64,000 bases of DNA. Origin: Selenomonadaceae bacterium. GTDB lineage: Bacteria > Bacillota > Negativicutes > Selenomonadales > Selenomonadaceae. Positions 27,216-37,008 of the stretch are shown here, in pieces. The DNA lies in the NCBI GenBank assembly GCA_017484005.1, contig JAFUTY010000042.1, forward strand, positions 1 to 64,000, read 5' to 3'. Both the position numbers and the translations under genes were made by a program. The notes under the pieces are model-generated. The model did no database searches. It was not told the DNA's origin and saw only the letters and a program-made list of their open reading frames with translations. How positions within the stretch are numbered: the stretch's first letter is position 1; each line of letters starts with the position of its first letter.

Positions 27216-28724
27216 TTAATCCACAACCAATTTATTAAAATCATGAATGCAGATTGTTGTGTTGGTAACTATTTGAGAGATCTTTGCCATGATGCGATTG
27301 ATTCGATCGGGATTCGATGATTCAGCGATTATTATGCTGTCATAATCAAGATCTCTAAGTTTTTCAGGCGAAAGAATCGTCCGATCGTACTTGTCATGAT
27401 TATCTGCAACAATCGCAACGAGTTTGCAAAATTTTCCATCTGCGATCTGTTTTTGATAATCCCTTCCAATATCGCCATAGCCATAGATAACGATTCGATC
27501 ACCAAATTGAACTTTATGAAATGGGAATTGAGCTATCCAATTTCGCCGAAAATCGCGTTTGAATTTGTCGGTAAAATATTCAAGCGGCGTGGAGTTTTTT
27601 CGTTGAATTTTAAGAAGTTGTCCATAATGCCAATCAGCAGGATGATATTCTGGAAAATTTGGCTTTCGATTTTCATACTCGCGATGAATCAAGACTTTAT
27701 CAAACATTTCAGCATATGACATCTGTGGAAGATGCTCGTTATGGACAGATTCATCAGTGTCATAATAAAGAAGTCCCGGCGTTGTATCTCCATGAGCATT
27801 AGCGATAATGACAGGCACATTTTCATATGAGCAAAAAATCGCAGTTTGAGATCCCGCGCAAATTACATCGAGATTTTGAAATAACTTTCGAGGAATCGGA
27901 ATGAGATTTCCTAATTGAATGACTTCGATATTTTTGACACCATTGAACATTGCGATTTGATTTTGATTCCAAATTTTGCCGACGATCATCAACCGAATTT
28001 TCTTATCGGAATATTTTTTCGCGAATTCAACTACTCCATTAAAAATTGCGGGAACATATTGTTTCAATGTGCGCCCCATGTACGCGATCGAAAAATCTGC
28101 CCCCCCCCCCCGAGTTTTTAATTCGATATCTTGATTCTCGATATCTTGAACTGCATCTTGTTCTCTAGTGATTTTGACATTCGAAGGAATATCGACCTTG
28201 AAATTTTCTAATCCACGATATCCCTCAAAAAGTTTTTGCAATGATAAATTTGTTGAGAAAAGTTCTCCGCGTTGATATTTGAAATAAAAGAAATCCAGAT
28301 TTTCAGAATAAAATCTACCACTGTCTCGATAAGTTTCATTGCAAGCTACAAAAAAGTGTCGAGCATGAATTCGTTCAGCTAACAATTCCGCCCAATATGC
28401 CGCAACATCGTAATGCGATTCAATGATTATTTCGTTGTCAATCGTGTTATCGATTCGAAGAATATCAATCATTCTATCGAGAGTTCTATTGCGAACTTGA
28501 GCAGACATTTTGTATGGGCGAGTGCCAATTTCTTGCAATCCACAACCAAAAATATATTTAGTCAACGATGGAATTTCACTCTCGCCAGTCGATTCCCAGT
28601 TAAAAAGTATGTGAACGATCCAACCATGTTTTTCGAGATAATTTGCTCTTCCAGCGGTCAACATCTGAGTTCCACCAATTCGATGAATCTGATAAGTGAA
28701 TATTATGTAATGTTTCAAATTCAT
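27216..28724 (-). CDS. glycosyltransferase (paralogue 2) containing an in-frame G12 tract
   Basis: 502 residues from the ATG at 28724; a TTG at 28742 is a weaker alternative. Same architecture as its neighbour: YIIFTYQIHRIGGTQMLTAGRANYLEKHGW start, ADFSIAYMGRTLKQYVPAIFNGVVEFAKKY, LDVICAGSQTAIFCSYENVPVIIA, and tail IVIYGYGDIGRDYQKQ. Around residue 205 a run of 12 G encodes RGGGA, where the paralogue has RGDTV. The frame is intact as sequenced, so the gene would be ON if the tract varies in length. Confidence 0.82.
   Translation of the reverse strand: MNLKHYIIFTYQIHRIGGTQMLTAGRANYLEKHGWIVHILFNWESTGESEIPSLTKYIFGCGLQEIGTRPYKMSAQVRNRTLDRMIDILRIDNTIDNEIIIESHYDVAAYWAELLAERIHARHFFVACNETYRDSGRFYSENLDFFYFKYQRGELFSTNLSLQKLFEGYRGLENFKVDIPSNVKITREQDAVQDIENQDIELKTRGGGADFSIAYMGRTLKQYVPAIFNGVVEFAKKYSDKKIRLMIVGKIWNQNQIAMFNGVKNIEVIQLGNLIPIPRKLFQNLDVICAGSQTAIFCSYENVPVIIANAHGDTTPGLLYYDTDESVHNEHLPQMSYAEMFDKVLIHREYENRKPNFPEYHPADWHYGQLLKIQRKNSTPLEYFTDKFKRDFRRNWIAQFPFHKVQFGDRIVIYGYGDIGRDYQKQIADGKFCKLVAIVADNHDKYDRTILSPEKLRDLDYDSIIIAESSNPDRINRIMAKISQIVTNTTICIHDFNKLVVD
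28100..28111 (-). repeat. G12 mononucleotide tract in glycosyltransferase
   Basis: Twelve C on the plus strand, twelve G on the coding strand, mid-gene. Long G/C runs are otherwise absent except at 53458-53472. Confidence 0.95.
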
Positions 28725-28826
28725 GCCCCCATTGATCCGCAAAAATTTTCCGCGACAAATTTACAGATTTTCGTCGAGCTTGTAAACTGTAAAAGTTTTT
28801 TGAAATCGAAAACTGCAGGAGGATTT

Positions 28827-31190
28827 ATGAACCGAGAAAGTTATCGAATTTTGGAATTCGATTCTATACGTTTAAAGCTAAAATCGCTGGCAAATTCAGA
28901 TTGGGCAAGGGAAATTGCATCGCAAATTCAGCCGAGCGACGATCTCGATGAAGTTCAATCTCGTCTCGATGAAACTGCAGAAGCTGTTCGAATCAATTCA
29001 GCCGGCACAATTCCGCTCAATGGAATTTATGATCTGCGCCCAATGTTGAAAAAATTGCAGCTTGGCTCGAATCTCGATGTTGAAGATCTAATGGAAGTTT
29101 TGAGCACGATGCTCGCGATGAAATCTGTAAAAAGATTTTTCAAATCGCTCGAAATGGATCTTCCAATTTTGAAAAATTTATCGAGCGGAATCGAGATTCT
29201 CGGAAATTTGGAGAGGGATCTCGACAATACAATCGATGAGCATGGCGCGATTCGAGATTCAGCGAGCCCAGAATTGAATCGAATTCGCAGGGAACTTCGA
29301 AATTCCCAGTCGAAGATTAAAGATCGAATCTCAGATATCCTTCACGATTCAAATTTACAAAAATTTTTCCAGGATTCAATCGTCACGGTGCGCGATGATC
29401 GGTATGTCATTCCAATCAAGCAGGAATATCGAAATCAATTTCCAGGAATTGTGCACGATCAATCGTCAACCGGCGCGACAGTTTTCATCGAACCGATGCG
29501 CGTTGTCGAATTGAATAATGAAATCAAAAATTTATCAATCGAGGAGCTTCGTGAAATCGATCGAATTCTCCGTAAATTGTCGAATGAGATTAGAAAAAAT
29601 TCCGAGACACTCCTTGAAAATTGTGAAAGACTGGCGCAGATCGATTTTGCAAATTCCAAAGCAAAACTAGCTAGAGATCTTCGAGCGAATCAGCCGCTGC
29701 TCAATGATTCAGGAAAGACAAATCTGATTCAAGCGCGTCATCCATTAATTCCAGATTCGAGCGTCGTCCCAATCGATTTGGAGCTTGGCAATCGATTCAG
29801 AACTTTATTGATCACTGGACCAAACACCGGCGGCAAGACTGTCAGCATGAAAACTCTCGGAATTCTGGCGTTGATGAATCAATCTGGACTTTTTATTCCC
29901 GCGGCAATTGGATCTGAAATTTCAATTTATCGCGAGATTTTTGCAGATATCGGCGATGAACAATCGATCGAGCAAAGTCTTTCTACATTTTCATCGCACA
30001 TGACGAGCATCGTCAAAATTCTCGATCAAGCGGAAGATCGCGATTTGATTTTGCTCGATGAAATCGGTGCAGGAACAGATCCAGAAGAAGGATCATCTCT
30101 CGCAATGGCAATTCTCGAAAAATTTTTGCAGATCGGCTCGTCAGTTTTAGCATCGACACATTATTCGGAATTGAAAACGTTTGCATATTCTCGCGAGGGC
30201 ATTGAAAATGCATGCGTCGAATTCGATGAAAAAACGCTCAAGCCGACTTATCGAATTCTCATTGGAATTCCTGGAGCGAGCAATGCATTCGCGATATCAA
30301 AACGGCTGGGACTTTCTGAATCGATAATTCTGCGGGCTAAACAATTCATCACGGAAGATCATGCACAGTTTGAAAACATCGTATCAGCATTGGAACGCGA
30401 GCGCATGGAATTCGAAAAGCGCAATGCAGATATCGCTGAACGTCAAAAACGAATCACTGAATCTGAAAAGAAAATCTCGGAATTGCGCGATGAAATCTCG
30501 AAATCCAAAACTGAATCGATCCGAAAAGCTCGCGAAAAATCTCAATCGATGATTCGTCAAGCTAAGCGTGAGGCTGAGGAGATCATTGCAAGTCTTCGCG
30601 AACAATTCGACGATCAAGGCACAAAAAAAAGATCTCAAGCGATTCAAAATGCTCGAGATCGGCTTCGTCATGCGGAAGAAGAAAATTCCATAGGAATCAT
30701 GTCAGACGGCAATTATCGACGCCGAATCAATATCAAAAAACTGTCGATCGGTGATACAGTTTACATTCCGCGGCTCGATCAAAAAGGTACAGTTTTGGAA
30801 ATTCACGGAAAAGATCTCACGCTGCAAATTGGAATTTTGAGAATGGAACTCGATTCGTCTCAATGCCGATTTGTTGGAGACTCGGAAAAAATTCAAGAAG
30901 ATCGCGTTGAAAAATCTCGAACGAGTTTTGTGAGTAAAGTTCAAAATATAAGCCGCGAAATCGATGTGCGCGGGATGTTAGTCAATGAGGCGGAATCAGT
31001 TGTTGGAAAATTTTTAGACGATGCACAGCTTGCAGGATTGAAAGAGATTTTGATAATTCATGGCAAAGGAACTGGCGCACTTCGAACTGGACTCCACGAT
31101 TTTCTCAAGAACAATGGAAGCGTCGCAAAATTTTCAGTGGCAAGTCTCGATGAGGGCGGCGCGGGAGCTACCATTGTCACATTGCGATAA
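28827..31190 (+). CDS. mutS2: MutS2-family ATPase/endonuclease
   Basis: 787 residues from the ATG at 28827 (GCAGGAGG upstream), the standard MutS2 length; the open frame extends upstream through the divergent glycosyltransferase but that part is not coding. Walker A is TGPNTGGKTVSMKTLG, Walker B LILLDEIGAGTDPEEGSSLA, followed by a long coiled coil (about 520-620). The C-terminal Smr domain reads IDVRGMLVNEAE ... LIIHGKGTGALRTGLHDFL. MutS2 proteins act on recombination intermediates or collided ribosomes. An A8 run lies in the coiled coil. Confidence 0.95.
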   Translation: MNRESYRILEFDSIRLKLKSLANSDWAREIASQIQPSDDLDEVQSRLDETAEAVRINSAGTIPLNGIYDLRPMLKKLQLGSNLDVEDLMEVLSTMLAMKSVKRFFKSLEMDLPILKNLSSGIEILGNLERDLDNTIDEHGAIRDSASPELNRIRRELRNSQSKIKDRISDILHDSNLQKFFQDSIVTVRDDRYVIPIKQEYRNQFPGIVHDQSSTGATVFIEPMRVVELNNEIKNLSIEELREIDRILRKLSNEIRKNSETLLENCERLAQIDFANSKAKLARDLRANQPLLNDSGKTNLIQARHPLIPDSSVVPIDLELGNRFRTLLITGPNTGGKTVSMKTLGILALMNQSGLFIPAAIGSEISIYREIFADIGDEQSIEQSLSTFSSHMTSIVKILDQAEDRDLILLDEIGAGTDPEEGSSLAMAILEKFLQIGSSVLASTHYSELKTFAYSREGIENACVEFDEKTLKPTYRILIGIPGASNAFAISKRLGLSESIILRAKQFITEDHAQFENIVSALERERMEFEKRNADIAERQKRITESEKKISELRDEISKSKTESIRKAREKSQSMIRQAKREAEEIIASLREQFDDQGTKKRSQAIQNARDRLRHAEEENSIGIMSDGNYRRRINIKKLSIGDTVYIPRLDQKGTVLEIHGKDLTLQIGILRMELDSSQCRFVGDSEKIQEDRVEKSRTSFVSKVQNISREIDVRGMLVNEAESVVGKFLDDAQLAGLKEILIIHGKGTGALRTGLHDFLKNNGSVAKFSVASLDEGGAGATIVTLR

Positions 31191-31203
31191 AGTGTGATAG
31201 AAT
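31174..31203 (+). promoter_or_regulatory. promoter for the PBP1A gene
   Basis: TTGTCA and TAGAAT separated by 18 bp; the -35 lies in the 3' end of mutS2. Confidence 0.55.
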
Positions 31204-31235
31204 CGCGCGAAATTTTTCGAGAGTGAGGTATCGGA

Positions 31236-33602
31236 ATGGCTGATCCGGATAAAGAAGTCTCGCTGGATGATCTGCAATCGGATGCTCCTCAAAACGAATT
31301 TCCGACTAGAAAAAATCTTCGGCAGAAACAAAAACCTAAACCTCCCAAATCTGGATTTTCGATTCTTCGATTTTTCAAATGGCTGATTTTTGGAACGATT
31401 TTAATGGGAATTGTTTTAGCGGCTGGAATTGGAATCGGCTTCGTGACTGCAACAATGAACACTCGTCCAAATATCGAGGATATCGTTCCGCCTGCATCGT
31501 CACAGATTTATGATGCGAATGGAAATGAAATCGCCAACATTCACGCGACAGAAAATCGACGTCCAGTGAAAATCGAGCAAATCCCAATGAGTTTGCAAAA
31601 TGCATTTGTCGCGACGGAAGACAATCGATTTTATGAACACAAGGGAATTGATCCTCAAGGAATTTTGAGAGCTATCTATAACAATATTCGAAGTGATGGA
31701 ATCGCTGAAGGCGGATCTACAATCACTCAGCAGCTCGCGAAGAATGCATATTTGACGCAGGAGCAGACTTATCGTCGAAAGATTCAAGAGGCGTTTTTGG
31801 CGATTCAGCTCGAGCGTCAATATACAAAGCAGGAAATTCTCGAGATGTATTTGAATCAAATCTATTTTGGACAGGGAGCATATGGAGTCGAGGCAGCAGC
31901 CCGCACATATTTCAACAAAGATGTTGAGCAGCTCGATTTAGCGGAATGTGCATTGATCGCAGGAATTCCAAAAAGTCCAAATTACTATTCGCCATTCAAC
32001 AATCTCGATGCGAGTCGATCAAGACGCAATACAGTTCTCGAGCAAATGTACAAATATGGATATATCACAATTGCAGATCGAGATGCGGCGATAATGGAGG
32101 AGATCGTTTTAGCTCCTCAGCAGGAAATCACTTCAGACAATTCGCCGCATTATTTCATCGATTATGTGATTCAAGATTTGATCGATCGTTACGGGGCGGA
32201 TAAAGTTTATAAAGAGGGCTTGAAAATTTATACGACGATCGATATGGATTTGCAGCGGCAGGCGGAATCAGCGATGCAGCTTTTGCCGAATTATTACACC
32301 GATGCAAATGGAATCGCACAGCCTCAAGGAGCATTAGTCGCAATTGATCCGACAAATGGATACATCAAAGCGATGGTTGGCGGGCGTGGAAATGATCAAT
32401 TCAATCGCGCAACGATGGCAACTCGACAGCCTGGATCAGCTTTCAAACCATTTGTATTTGCGGCGGCTTTAGAAAATGATTTTACTCCAGACACGACAAT
32501 CGATGATTCTCCTGTCACGATTGGAAGCTGGTCTCCTCAAAATGATTCCCGCCGATTCAGCGGAAGAGTCACTCTTCGAACTGTCGCAACGTTCTCGATG
32601 AATGTCCCGACAGTCAAAATCGCTCAAAAATTGGGAATGGATAAACCGATTTATTACGCGCAGGAAATGGGAATTTCGACTTTCGTTTTGGAAGGAGATC
32701 CGAACGATCGAAATTTTGCAACATCTCTCGGCGGAATGACTCGAGGAGTTACACCGTTAGAAATCACCAGCGCATATGGAACATTCGCGAATCATGGATT
32801 GCATGTGAATCCAGTTTCGATAATTCGAATTTTGGATCGCAATGGACAGGTTATCGAGGAGAATGAAGCAGTTTCTCGATTGGTAATCTCTGAAGCCAGC
32901 GCGGCAATGTTGAATTCGATGTTATCAGATGTCATAATTCGCGGAACTGGAAGATCTGCAAACATCGGACGCCCTGCCGCTGGAAAAACTGGAACGACTT
33001 CAGATTATAAAGATGCATGGTTTGTAGGATATACTCCAGATCTTGTCGCGGGAGTGTGGGTTGGGAATGATGACAACTCTTCAACAGACGGAATCATGGG
33101 CGGAGGAGTTCCTGCGGACATCTGGCGAACATTTATGACTCAAGCCTTGGCAGATGTTCCAGTGCATTATTTCGATGATCCCGCGGCGTTTGGAGTCAGC
33201 GGCATCGCGGCGATGGATGGAGGAGAATCTGATTCGAAATCCTCGAGCGAATCTGAAAATCGGTCGAATCGAAATGAATCGTCTGAACCTCCAGTTGAAC
33301 GGAATGACGAGCCGATTTATGACGCACCGACTCGAGACGCTCCTCGCGAGAGATTTTCTGAAGTTGAATCTGAACCGGAGCGAGAAACTCCTCGTCGATC
33401 TTATGAACCTGAGCCTGAACCAGTTCGTGAAGTCGAGCCGATTCGTGAGCCTGAACCGATTTATGAACCGGAATCAACTAGCGAGCCTGAGCCGGAATAT
33501 GAAGCTCCCTCGAGATCATATGATTCACCGCCTCGCGACGATTTCCAGGAATATTATGACGTCCCAACTCAAGGCGGCGGAATTTCCAAAGGAAGGAATT
33601 GA
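31236..33602 (+). CDS. class A penicillin-binding protein (PBP1A family)
   Basis: 788 residues: a cytoplasmic tail of about 45 residues, one membrane helix (LIFGTILMGIVLAAGIGIGFV), a GT51 transglycosylase domain (VATEDNRFYEHKGIDPQGILRAI, EGGSTITQQLAKN, KIQEAFLAIQLE) and a transpeptidase domain (TRQPGSAFKPF with the active Ser, SMN, AGKTGTT). A tail of about 130 residues rich in Ser, Glu, Pro and Arg (for example EPEPVREVEPIREPEPIYEP) follows. It ends in EYYDVPTQGGGISKGRN, echoing the end of the LCP protein at 38.2 kb. It builds and crosslinks peptidoglycan. Confidence 0.94.
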   Translation: MADPDKEVSLDDLQSDAPQNEFPTRKNLRQKQKPKPPKSGFSILRFFKWLIFGTILMGIVLAAGIGIGFVTATMNTRPNIEDIVPPASSQIYDANGNEIANIHATENRRPVKIEQIPMSLQNAFVATEDNRFYEHKGIDPQGILRAIYNNIRSDGIAEGGSTITQQLAKNAYLTQEQTYRRKIQEAFLAIQLERQYTKQEILEMYLNQIYFGQGAYGVEAAARTYFNKDVEQLDLAECALIAGIPKSPNYYSPFNNLDASRSRRNTVLEQMYKYGYITIADRDAAIMEEIVLAPQQEITSDNSPHYFIDYVIQDLIDRYGADKVYKEGLKIYTTIDMDLQRQAESAMQLLPNYYTDANGIAQPQGALVAIDPTNGYIKAMVGGRGNDQFNRATMATRQPGSAFKPFVFAAALENDFTPDTTIDDSPVTIGSWSPQNDSRRFSGRVTLRTVATFSMNVPTVKIAQKLGMDKPIYYAQEMGISTFVLEGDPNDRNFATSLGGMTRGVTPLEITSAYGTFANHGLHVNPVSIIRILDRNGQVIEENEAVSRLVISEASAAMLNSMLSDVIIRGTGRSANIGRPAAGKTGTTSDYKDAWFVGYTPDLVAGVWVGNDDNSSTDGIMGGGVPADIWRTFMTQALADVPVHYFDDPAAFGVSGIAAMDGGESDSKSSSESENRSNRNESSEPPVERNDEPIYDAPTRDAPRERFSEVESEPERETPRRSYEPEPEPVREVEPIREPEPIYEPESTSEPEPEYEAPSRSYDSPPRDDFQEYYDVPTQGGGISKGRN

Positions 33603-33608
33603 TCTAGT

Positions 33609-34808
33609 TTGAATGTCTTTGAAATTTTGAAAGATCGAGGATTTTTCGCGCAATGCACCGATGAATCTGCGCTCGAAAAAATTCTCAACGATCATCCAGT
33701 GACTTTTTACATTGGATTCGATCCGACAGCTGACAGTCTGCATGCCGGTCATTTCATCGCGTTAATGGCAATGGCGTGGATGCAGCGTGCAGGTCATAAA
33801 CCGATTTGTTTAGTCGGCGGCGGAACTGGAACAATTGGAGATCCATCCGGTCGAACTGATATGCGCAAATTCATGACTGACGAGATAATCGAGCACAATT
33901 GCGAGCAGTTCAAAAAACAAATCGCAAGATTCATCGATTTCTCGGAAGATCGCGCGCTGATGGTCAACAATGGTGACTGGCTGCGAAAATTGAATTACAT
34001 CGATCTTCTTCGCGATGTCGGTCAGCATTTCACGGTGAATCGAATGCTCGCGGCGGAATGTTATAAAAATCGCTGGGAGAAGGGATTAACATTCCTCGAA
34101 TTCAATTACATGGTTATGCAGGCGTTCGATTTTTACACGCTGAATTCAAAATACAATTGCGAATTGCAGATGGGCGGCGATGATCAATGGTCAAACATCA
34201 TCGCGGGAGTCGAATTGATCCGTCGGAAGACTGGAAGATCGGCATTTGGATTGACGAATAAATTATTGACGAAGAGCGACGGCTCAAAGATGGGCAAGAC
34301 TGCTGGAGGAGCAGTGTGGCTCGATGCAGATAAGACTTCGCCATATGATTTTTATCAATATTGGCGGAATGTTGACGATGCAGACGTCGGAAAATGCTTA
34401 TCACTGCTCACATTTTTGCCGATGGAAGAAGTCAATGAGTTAGCAAATCGCAAGGATTCAGGAATCAATGAATCGAAAAAAATTCTAGCTTTCGAAGTCA
34501 CCAAATTAGTTCATGGCGAGGAGGAGGCTCGGAAGGCTGAAACTGCCGCTGTGAATATTTTCAGCGGAAATCTCGATGCGAATATGCCGACGATCAAAAT
34601 TCCAAATTTGATCGGACGGAAATTGATCGATGTTTTGGTTGACGCAAAAATTTTCTCTTCGAAATCTGAAGCGCGTCGAATGATTCAGCAGAATGGATTG
34701 ACTCTTAACGATGAAAAAATTTCTGACGAGGAAAAATTTTTCGATGAAAAAGATCTGCCTGCAGTCATTCGGAAAGGAAAGAAAAAATTTTGGAGGCTCG
34801 AATCTTGA
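33609..34808 (+). CDS. tyrS: tyrosyl-tRNA synthetase
   Basis: 399 residues from a TTG at 33609; GGAAGG lies somewhat far upstream at the end of the PBP gene. Class I HIGH motif is [21 protein letters not shown] counterpart [14 protein letters not shown]-terminal S4 RNA-binding domain: [29 protein letters not shown]. TyrZ-like versus TyrS subclass was not resolved. Confidence 0.95.
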   Translation: MNVFEILKDRGFFAQCTDESALEKILNDHPVTFYIGFDPTADSLHAGHFIALMAMAWMQRAGHKPICLVGGGTGTIGDPSGRTDMRKFMTDEIIEHNCEQFKKQIARFIDFSEDRALMVNNGDWLRKLNYIDLLRDVGQHFTVNRMLAAECYKNRWEKGLTFLEFNYMVMQAFDFYTLNSKYNCELQMGGDDQWSNIIAGVELIRRKTGRSAFGLTNKLLTKSDGSKMGKTAGGAVWLDADKTSPYDFYQYWRNVDDADVGKCLSLLTFLPMEEVNELANRKDSGINESKKILAFEVTKLVHGEEEARKAETAAVNIFSGNLDANMPTIKIPNLIGRKLIDVLVDAKIFSSKSEARRMIQQNGLTLNDEKISDEEKFFDEKDLPAVIRKGKKKFWRLES

Positions 34809-35401
34809 TAATTGCAATTGCGAGCATGCTGATGAATTTTTCATCGGGCGAGGCATCTCCATCGATTGAGCGGGCACTTCAATGGGCGATTGAAATTGCC
34901 AAAGATCCCGCGCATGGATATTCTCAAGGTGCAGAGAACGCGACGCCTGAGAATCCGTACACCGGCTCGCGCGAAGGTCCAGATTATGACTGCTCCTCAC
35001 TTGTCTATCATTCATTGGAGCACGGCGGATTCAAAATCATTGAGGCGTGGCGCAAGAATCCAAAATATCTCGCGCGATATCAAGGCAGACAATTTTCCGG
35101 CGATGCTGATACAATTTGGATGGATCTCAAAAAAATTGGCGGCTGGAAAAAATATTCATGGAACGAAATCAAAGATAATCTGAAGCGCGGCGATATTTTA
35201 TGTATTCCGGAAAAACATGCTGCGTTTTACATCGGCGGCGGTCAGACTGTTGAAGCTCGAGGAGTCAATAATCCTCGCGGCGGAAGTTATGAAACTGGAG
35301 ATCAAGGCGGCGAAATTGATATCTATGAATCGGAAAATCGCGGCTGGACTGAAGTCTATCGATACATTGGAAAATTGAAAAAATCCATGAATAAAAAATA
35401 G
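34805..35401 (+). CDS. secreted NlpC/P60-like cysteine peptidase
   Basis: 198 residues from a TTG that overlaps the tyrS stop (TTGA), 8 nt after GGAGG. A short signal peptide ([17 protein letters not shown]) is followed by a papain-like core: catalytic Cys in [12 protein letters not shown] and His in [16 protein letters not shown]. Such enzymes cut peptidoglycan stem peptides; some phage-type members are amidases. A partial copy of its 3' end follows immediately (35402-35466). Confidence 0.8.
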   Translation: MIIAIASMLMNFSSGEASPSIERALQWAIEIAKDPAHGYSQGAENATPENPYTGSREGPDYDCSSLVYHSLEHGGFKIIEAWRKNPKYLARYQGRQFSGDADTIWMDLKKIGGWKKYSWNEIKDNLKRGDILCIPEKHAAFYIGGGQTVEARGVNNPRGGSYETGDQGGEIDIYESENRGWTEVYRYIGKLKKSMNKK

Positions 35402-35466
35402 ATGGATTCAAAAATTTTTCATGGGATGAGTTCAAAGGTTGAAGTTTATCGATATATTTGAAAGTG
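35402..35466 (+). pseudogene. relic of a tandem copy of the NlpC/P60 gene 3' end
   Basis: This stretch translates piecewise to NFSWDEFKG and VEVYRYI, matching YSWNEIKDN and TEVYRYI of the intact gene just upstream, with about 190 bp of the intervening sequence missing. GAAGTTTATCGATATATTTG here differs from 35351-35370 at 3 of 20 bases. It looks like a deleted tandem duplicate. Confidence 0.6.
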
Positions 35467-35476
35467 AGGCAAAAAC

Positions 35477-36208
35477 ATGTCGGGACATTCTAAATGGGCA
35501 AATATCAAACGCAAAAAAGGTGCAAACGATGCGATTCGCGGAGCTATCACGACAAAAATCGCGCGCGAAATCACAATCGCTGTTCGAATGGGCGGGCAGG
35601 ATCCAACTGGAAACATGCGATTGAAACTTGCTCTCTCAAAGGCGAAAGCGAATAACATTCCGAAAGACAATATCAATCGCGCAATTCAAAAAGGAATCGG
35701 CGGAACTGATTCGACAAATTACGAAGAAGTTCGATACGAGGGATATGGTCCAGCGGGAGTTGCATTGATGCTCGATTTGCTGACTGACAATCGAAATCGA
35801 ACTGCCGCTGATATTCGTCACATCTTTTCGAAATATGGCGGGAATCTCGGTGAAACTGGATGCGTCGCCTGGATGTTCAAACAAAAAGCGATTTTCGTTG
35901 TCGATCGAGAATCTTTCGAGGATGAAGATGAACTCATGACGATTGCGCTGGATGCTGGAGCTGAAGATTTTTCTGCGAGCGAGGATTCATTCGAAATCAC
36001 AGCAGATCCGAACGATTTTGACACTATCGAAAAGGCTCTCGAGGATCACAAAATCGAAACAGCATCGGCAGAAATTTCGATGATTCCAGATACAACGATT
36101 CATCTGTCTGGAAAAGATGCTGAGCGGATGCAGAAATTGCTCGACGCGCTCGATGAAAATGACGATGTTCAAAATGTTTATGGAAATTATGAATTCGACG
36201 AGGAGTAA
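35477..36208 (+). CDS. yebC: YebC/PmpR-family regulator / translation factor
   Basis: 243 residues; ATG after GTGAGGC. The opening SGHSKWANIKRKKGANDAIRG is diagnostic of the YebC family, as are the DNINRAIQKGIGG and YEGYGPAGVAL segments. The full three-domain length is present. Family members have been described as transcriptional regulators and, more recently, as factors easing ribosome stalling at proline runs. It lies upstream of ruvC, a common arrangement, with a terminator between. Confidence 0.96.
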   Translation: MSGHSKWANIKRKKGANDAIRGAITTKIAREITIAVRMGGQDPTGNMRLKLALSKAKANNIPKDNINRAIQKGIGGTDSTNYEEVRYEGYGPAGVALMLDLLTDNRNRTAADIRHIFSKYGGNLGETGCVAWMFKQKAIFVVDRESFEDEDELMTIALDAGAEDFSASEDSFEITADPNDFDTIEKALEDHKIETASAEISMIPDTTIHLSGKDAERMQKLLDALDENDDVQNVYGNYEFDEE

Positions 36209-36222
36209 TTGATTTTGAATTT

Positions 36223-36260
36223 GCGGTGAGGGACAAAAAAAGATCCCTCACCGATTTTTT
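36223..36260 (+). terminator. rho-independent terminator between yebC and ruvC
   Basis: CGGTGAGGGA pairs with TCCCTCACCG; T6 follows. Confidence 0.85.
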
Positions 36261-36279
36261 CATTCGGGAGGGATCATGA

Positions 36280-36771
36280 ATGTTGGCACTTGGAATTGAT
36301 CCAGGCACAGCGATTTGCGGCTATGGAATTGTAGAATCAGACGGCTCGAATCTCACGGCGATTGATTATGGCGCGATAACTTCACCTGCAAAATCTCGCC
36401 AGGAAGATCGATTGGTAAAAATTTTCGATTCAGTTGACGCATTGATAAAAAAATATCGTCCGGAAATTTTAGGAGTCGAAAAACTTTTTTTCTATAACAA
36501 TGTATCGACAGCGATTCCAGTTGGACAGGCACGAGGAGTAACTCTTCTCGCAGCGGCAAAAAATCAGCTCGAAATTTTGGAATTATCTCCGCCCGAAGTC
36601 AAACAATCTGTCACGGGATATGGAAAGGCATCGAAAGATCAAATCATTTTCATGGTTACAAAACTTTTGAAATTGAGCGAGCCGCCCTCTCCCGATGACA
36701 CTGCCGATGCTTTAGCTGTCGCGATTGGAACTCTGTATCTAGCGAATTCATTTGCTTGGAGGAATCGATAA
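36280..36771 (+). CDS. ruvC: Holliday junction resolvase RuvC
   Basis: 163 residues; ATG at 36280 after CGGGAGG. The four acidic catalytic residues are visible: D7 in LGIDPGT, E67 in LGVEKLFF, and D140 and D143 in SPDDTADALAVA. The QAR/PPEVKQSVTGYGKASKDQ segment is also conserved. ruvA and ruvB do not follow here; the next gene is a convergent HTH gene overlapping the ruvC end by 24 bp. Confidence 0.96.
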   Translation: MLALGIDPGTAICGYGIVESDGSNLTAIDYGAITSPAKSRQEDRLVKIFDSVDALIKKYRPEILGVEKLFFYNNVSTAIPVGQARGVTLLAAAKNQLEILELSPPEVKQSVTGYGKASKDQIIFMVTKLLKLSEPPSPDDTADALAVAIGTLYLANSFAWRNR

Positions 36772-37008
36772 AAAATTTTCCGATGGTGTCGATAATTTTT
36801 GTTGCCTCAATTGTTGCTGCAATTCATGCTTTTCAGCTCGCAATACAACAATTTCCAAATCTTTCTTCATATCCTTGATGCCGCGCGAAATTGTAGATTG
36901 AGACACATCACCGCGCAATCTGGCTATATCACTTTGGGAACGTCCAAGATTTCTGATAATAGCATCAGCCAGCAGCGCATCCATCGTCGTAAACTTTCTT
37001 TTAGGCAT
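36748..37008 (-). CDS. small helix-turn-helix protein
   Basis: 86 residues from the ATG at 37008, with GGTGA 8 nt upstream. Residues 11-45 form an HTH (LLADAIIRNLGRSQSDIARLRGDVSQSTISRGI), then a Gln-rich helix (ELQQQLRQQK). Base usage lacks the TCGA skew, suggesting import. An inverted repeat AATCTGA...TCAGATT lies 30-70 bp upstream and could be its operator. Not assigned to a family; it recalls phage or plasmid regulators. Confidence 0.65.
   Translation of the reverse strand: MPKRKFTTMDALLADAIIRNLGRSQSDIARLRGDVSQSTISRGIKDMKKDLEIVVLRAEKHELQQQLRQQKLSTPSENFLSIPPSK

Noticed and set aside
28413..28826. 138-codon N-terminal extension of MutS2
   Set aside because: It lies antisense to the glycosyltransferase; MutS2 homology and an AGGAGG site place the start at 28827.
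30625..30632. A8 run in mutS2 as a phase-variation tract
   Set aside because: Short A runs are common in this AT-leaning DNA and the frame is intact; no comparative support.
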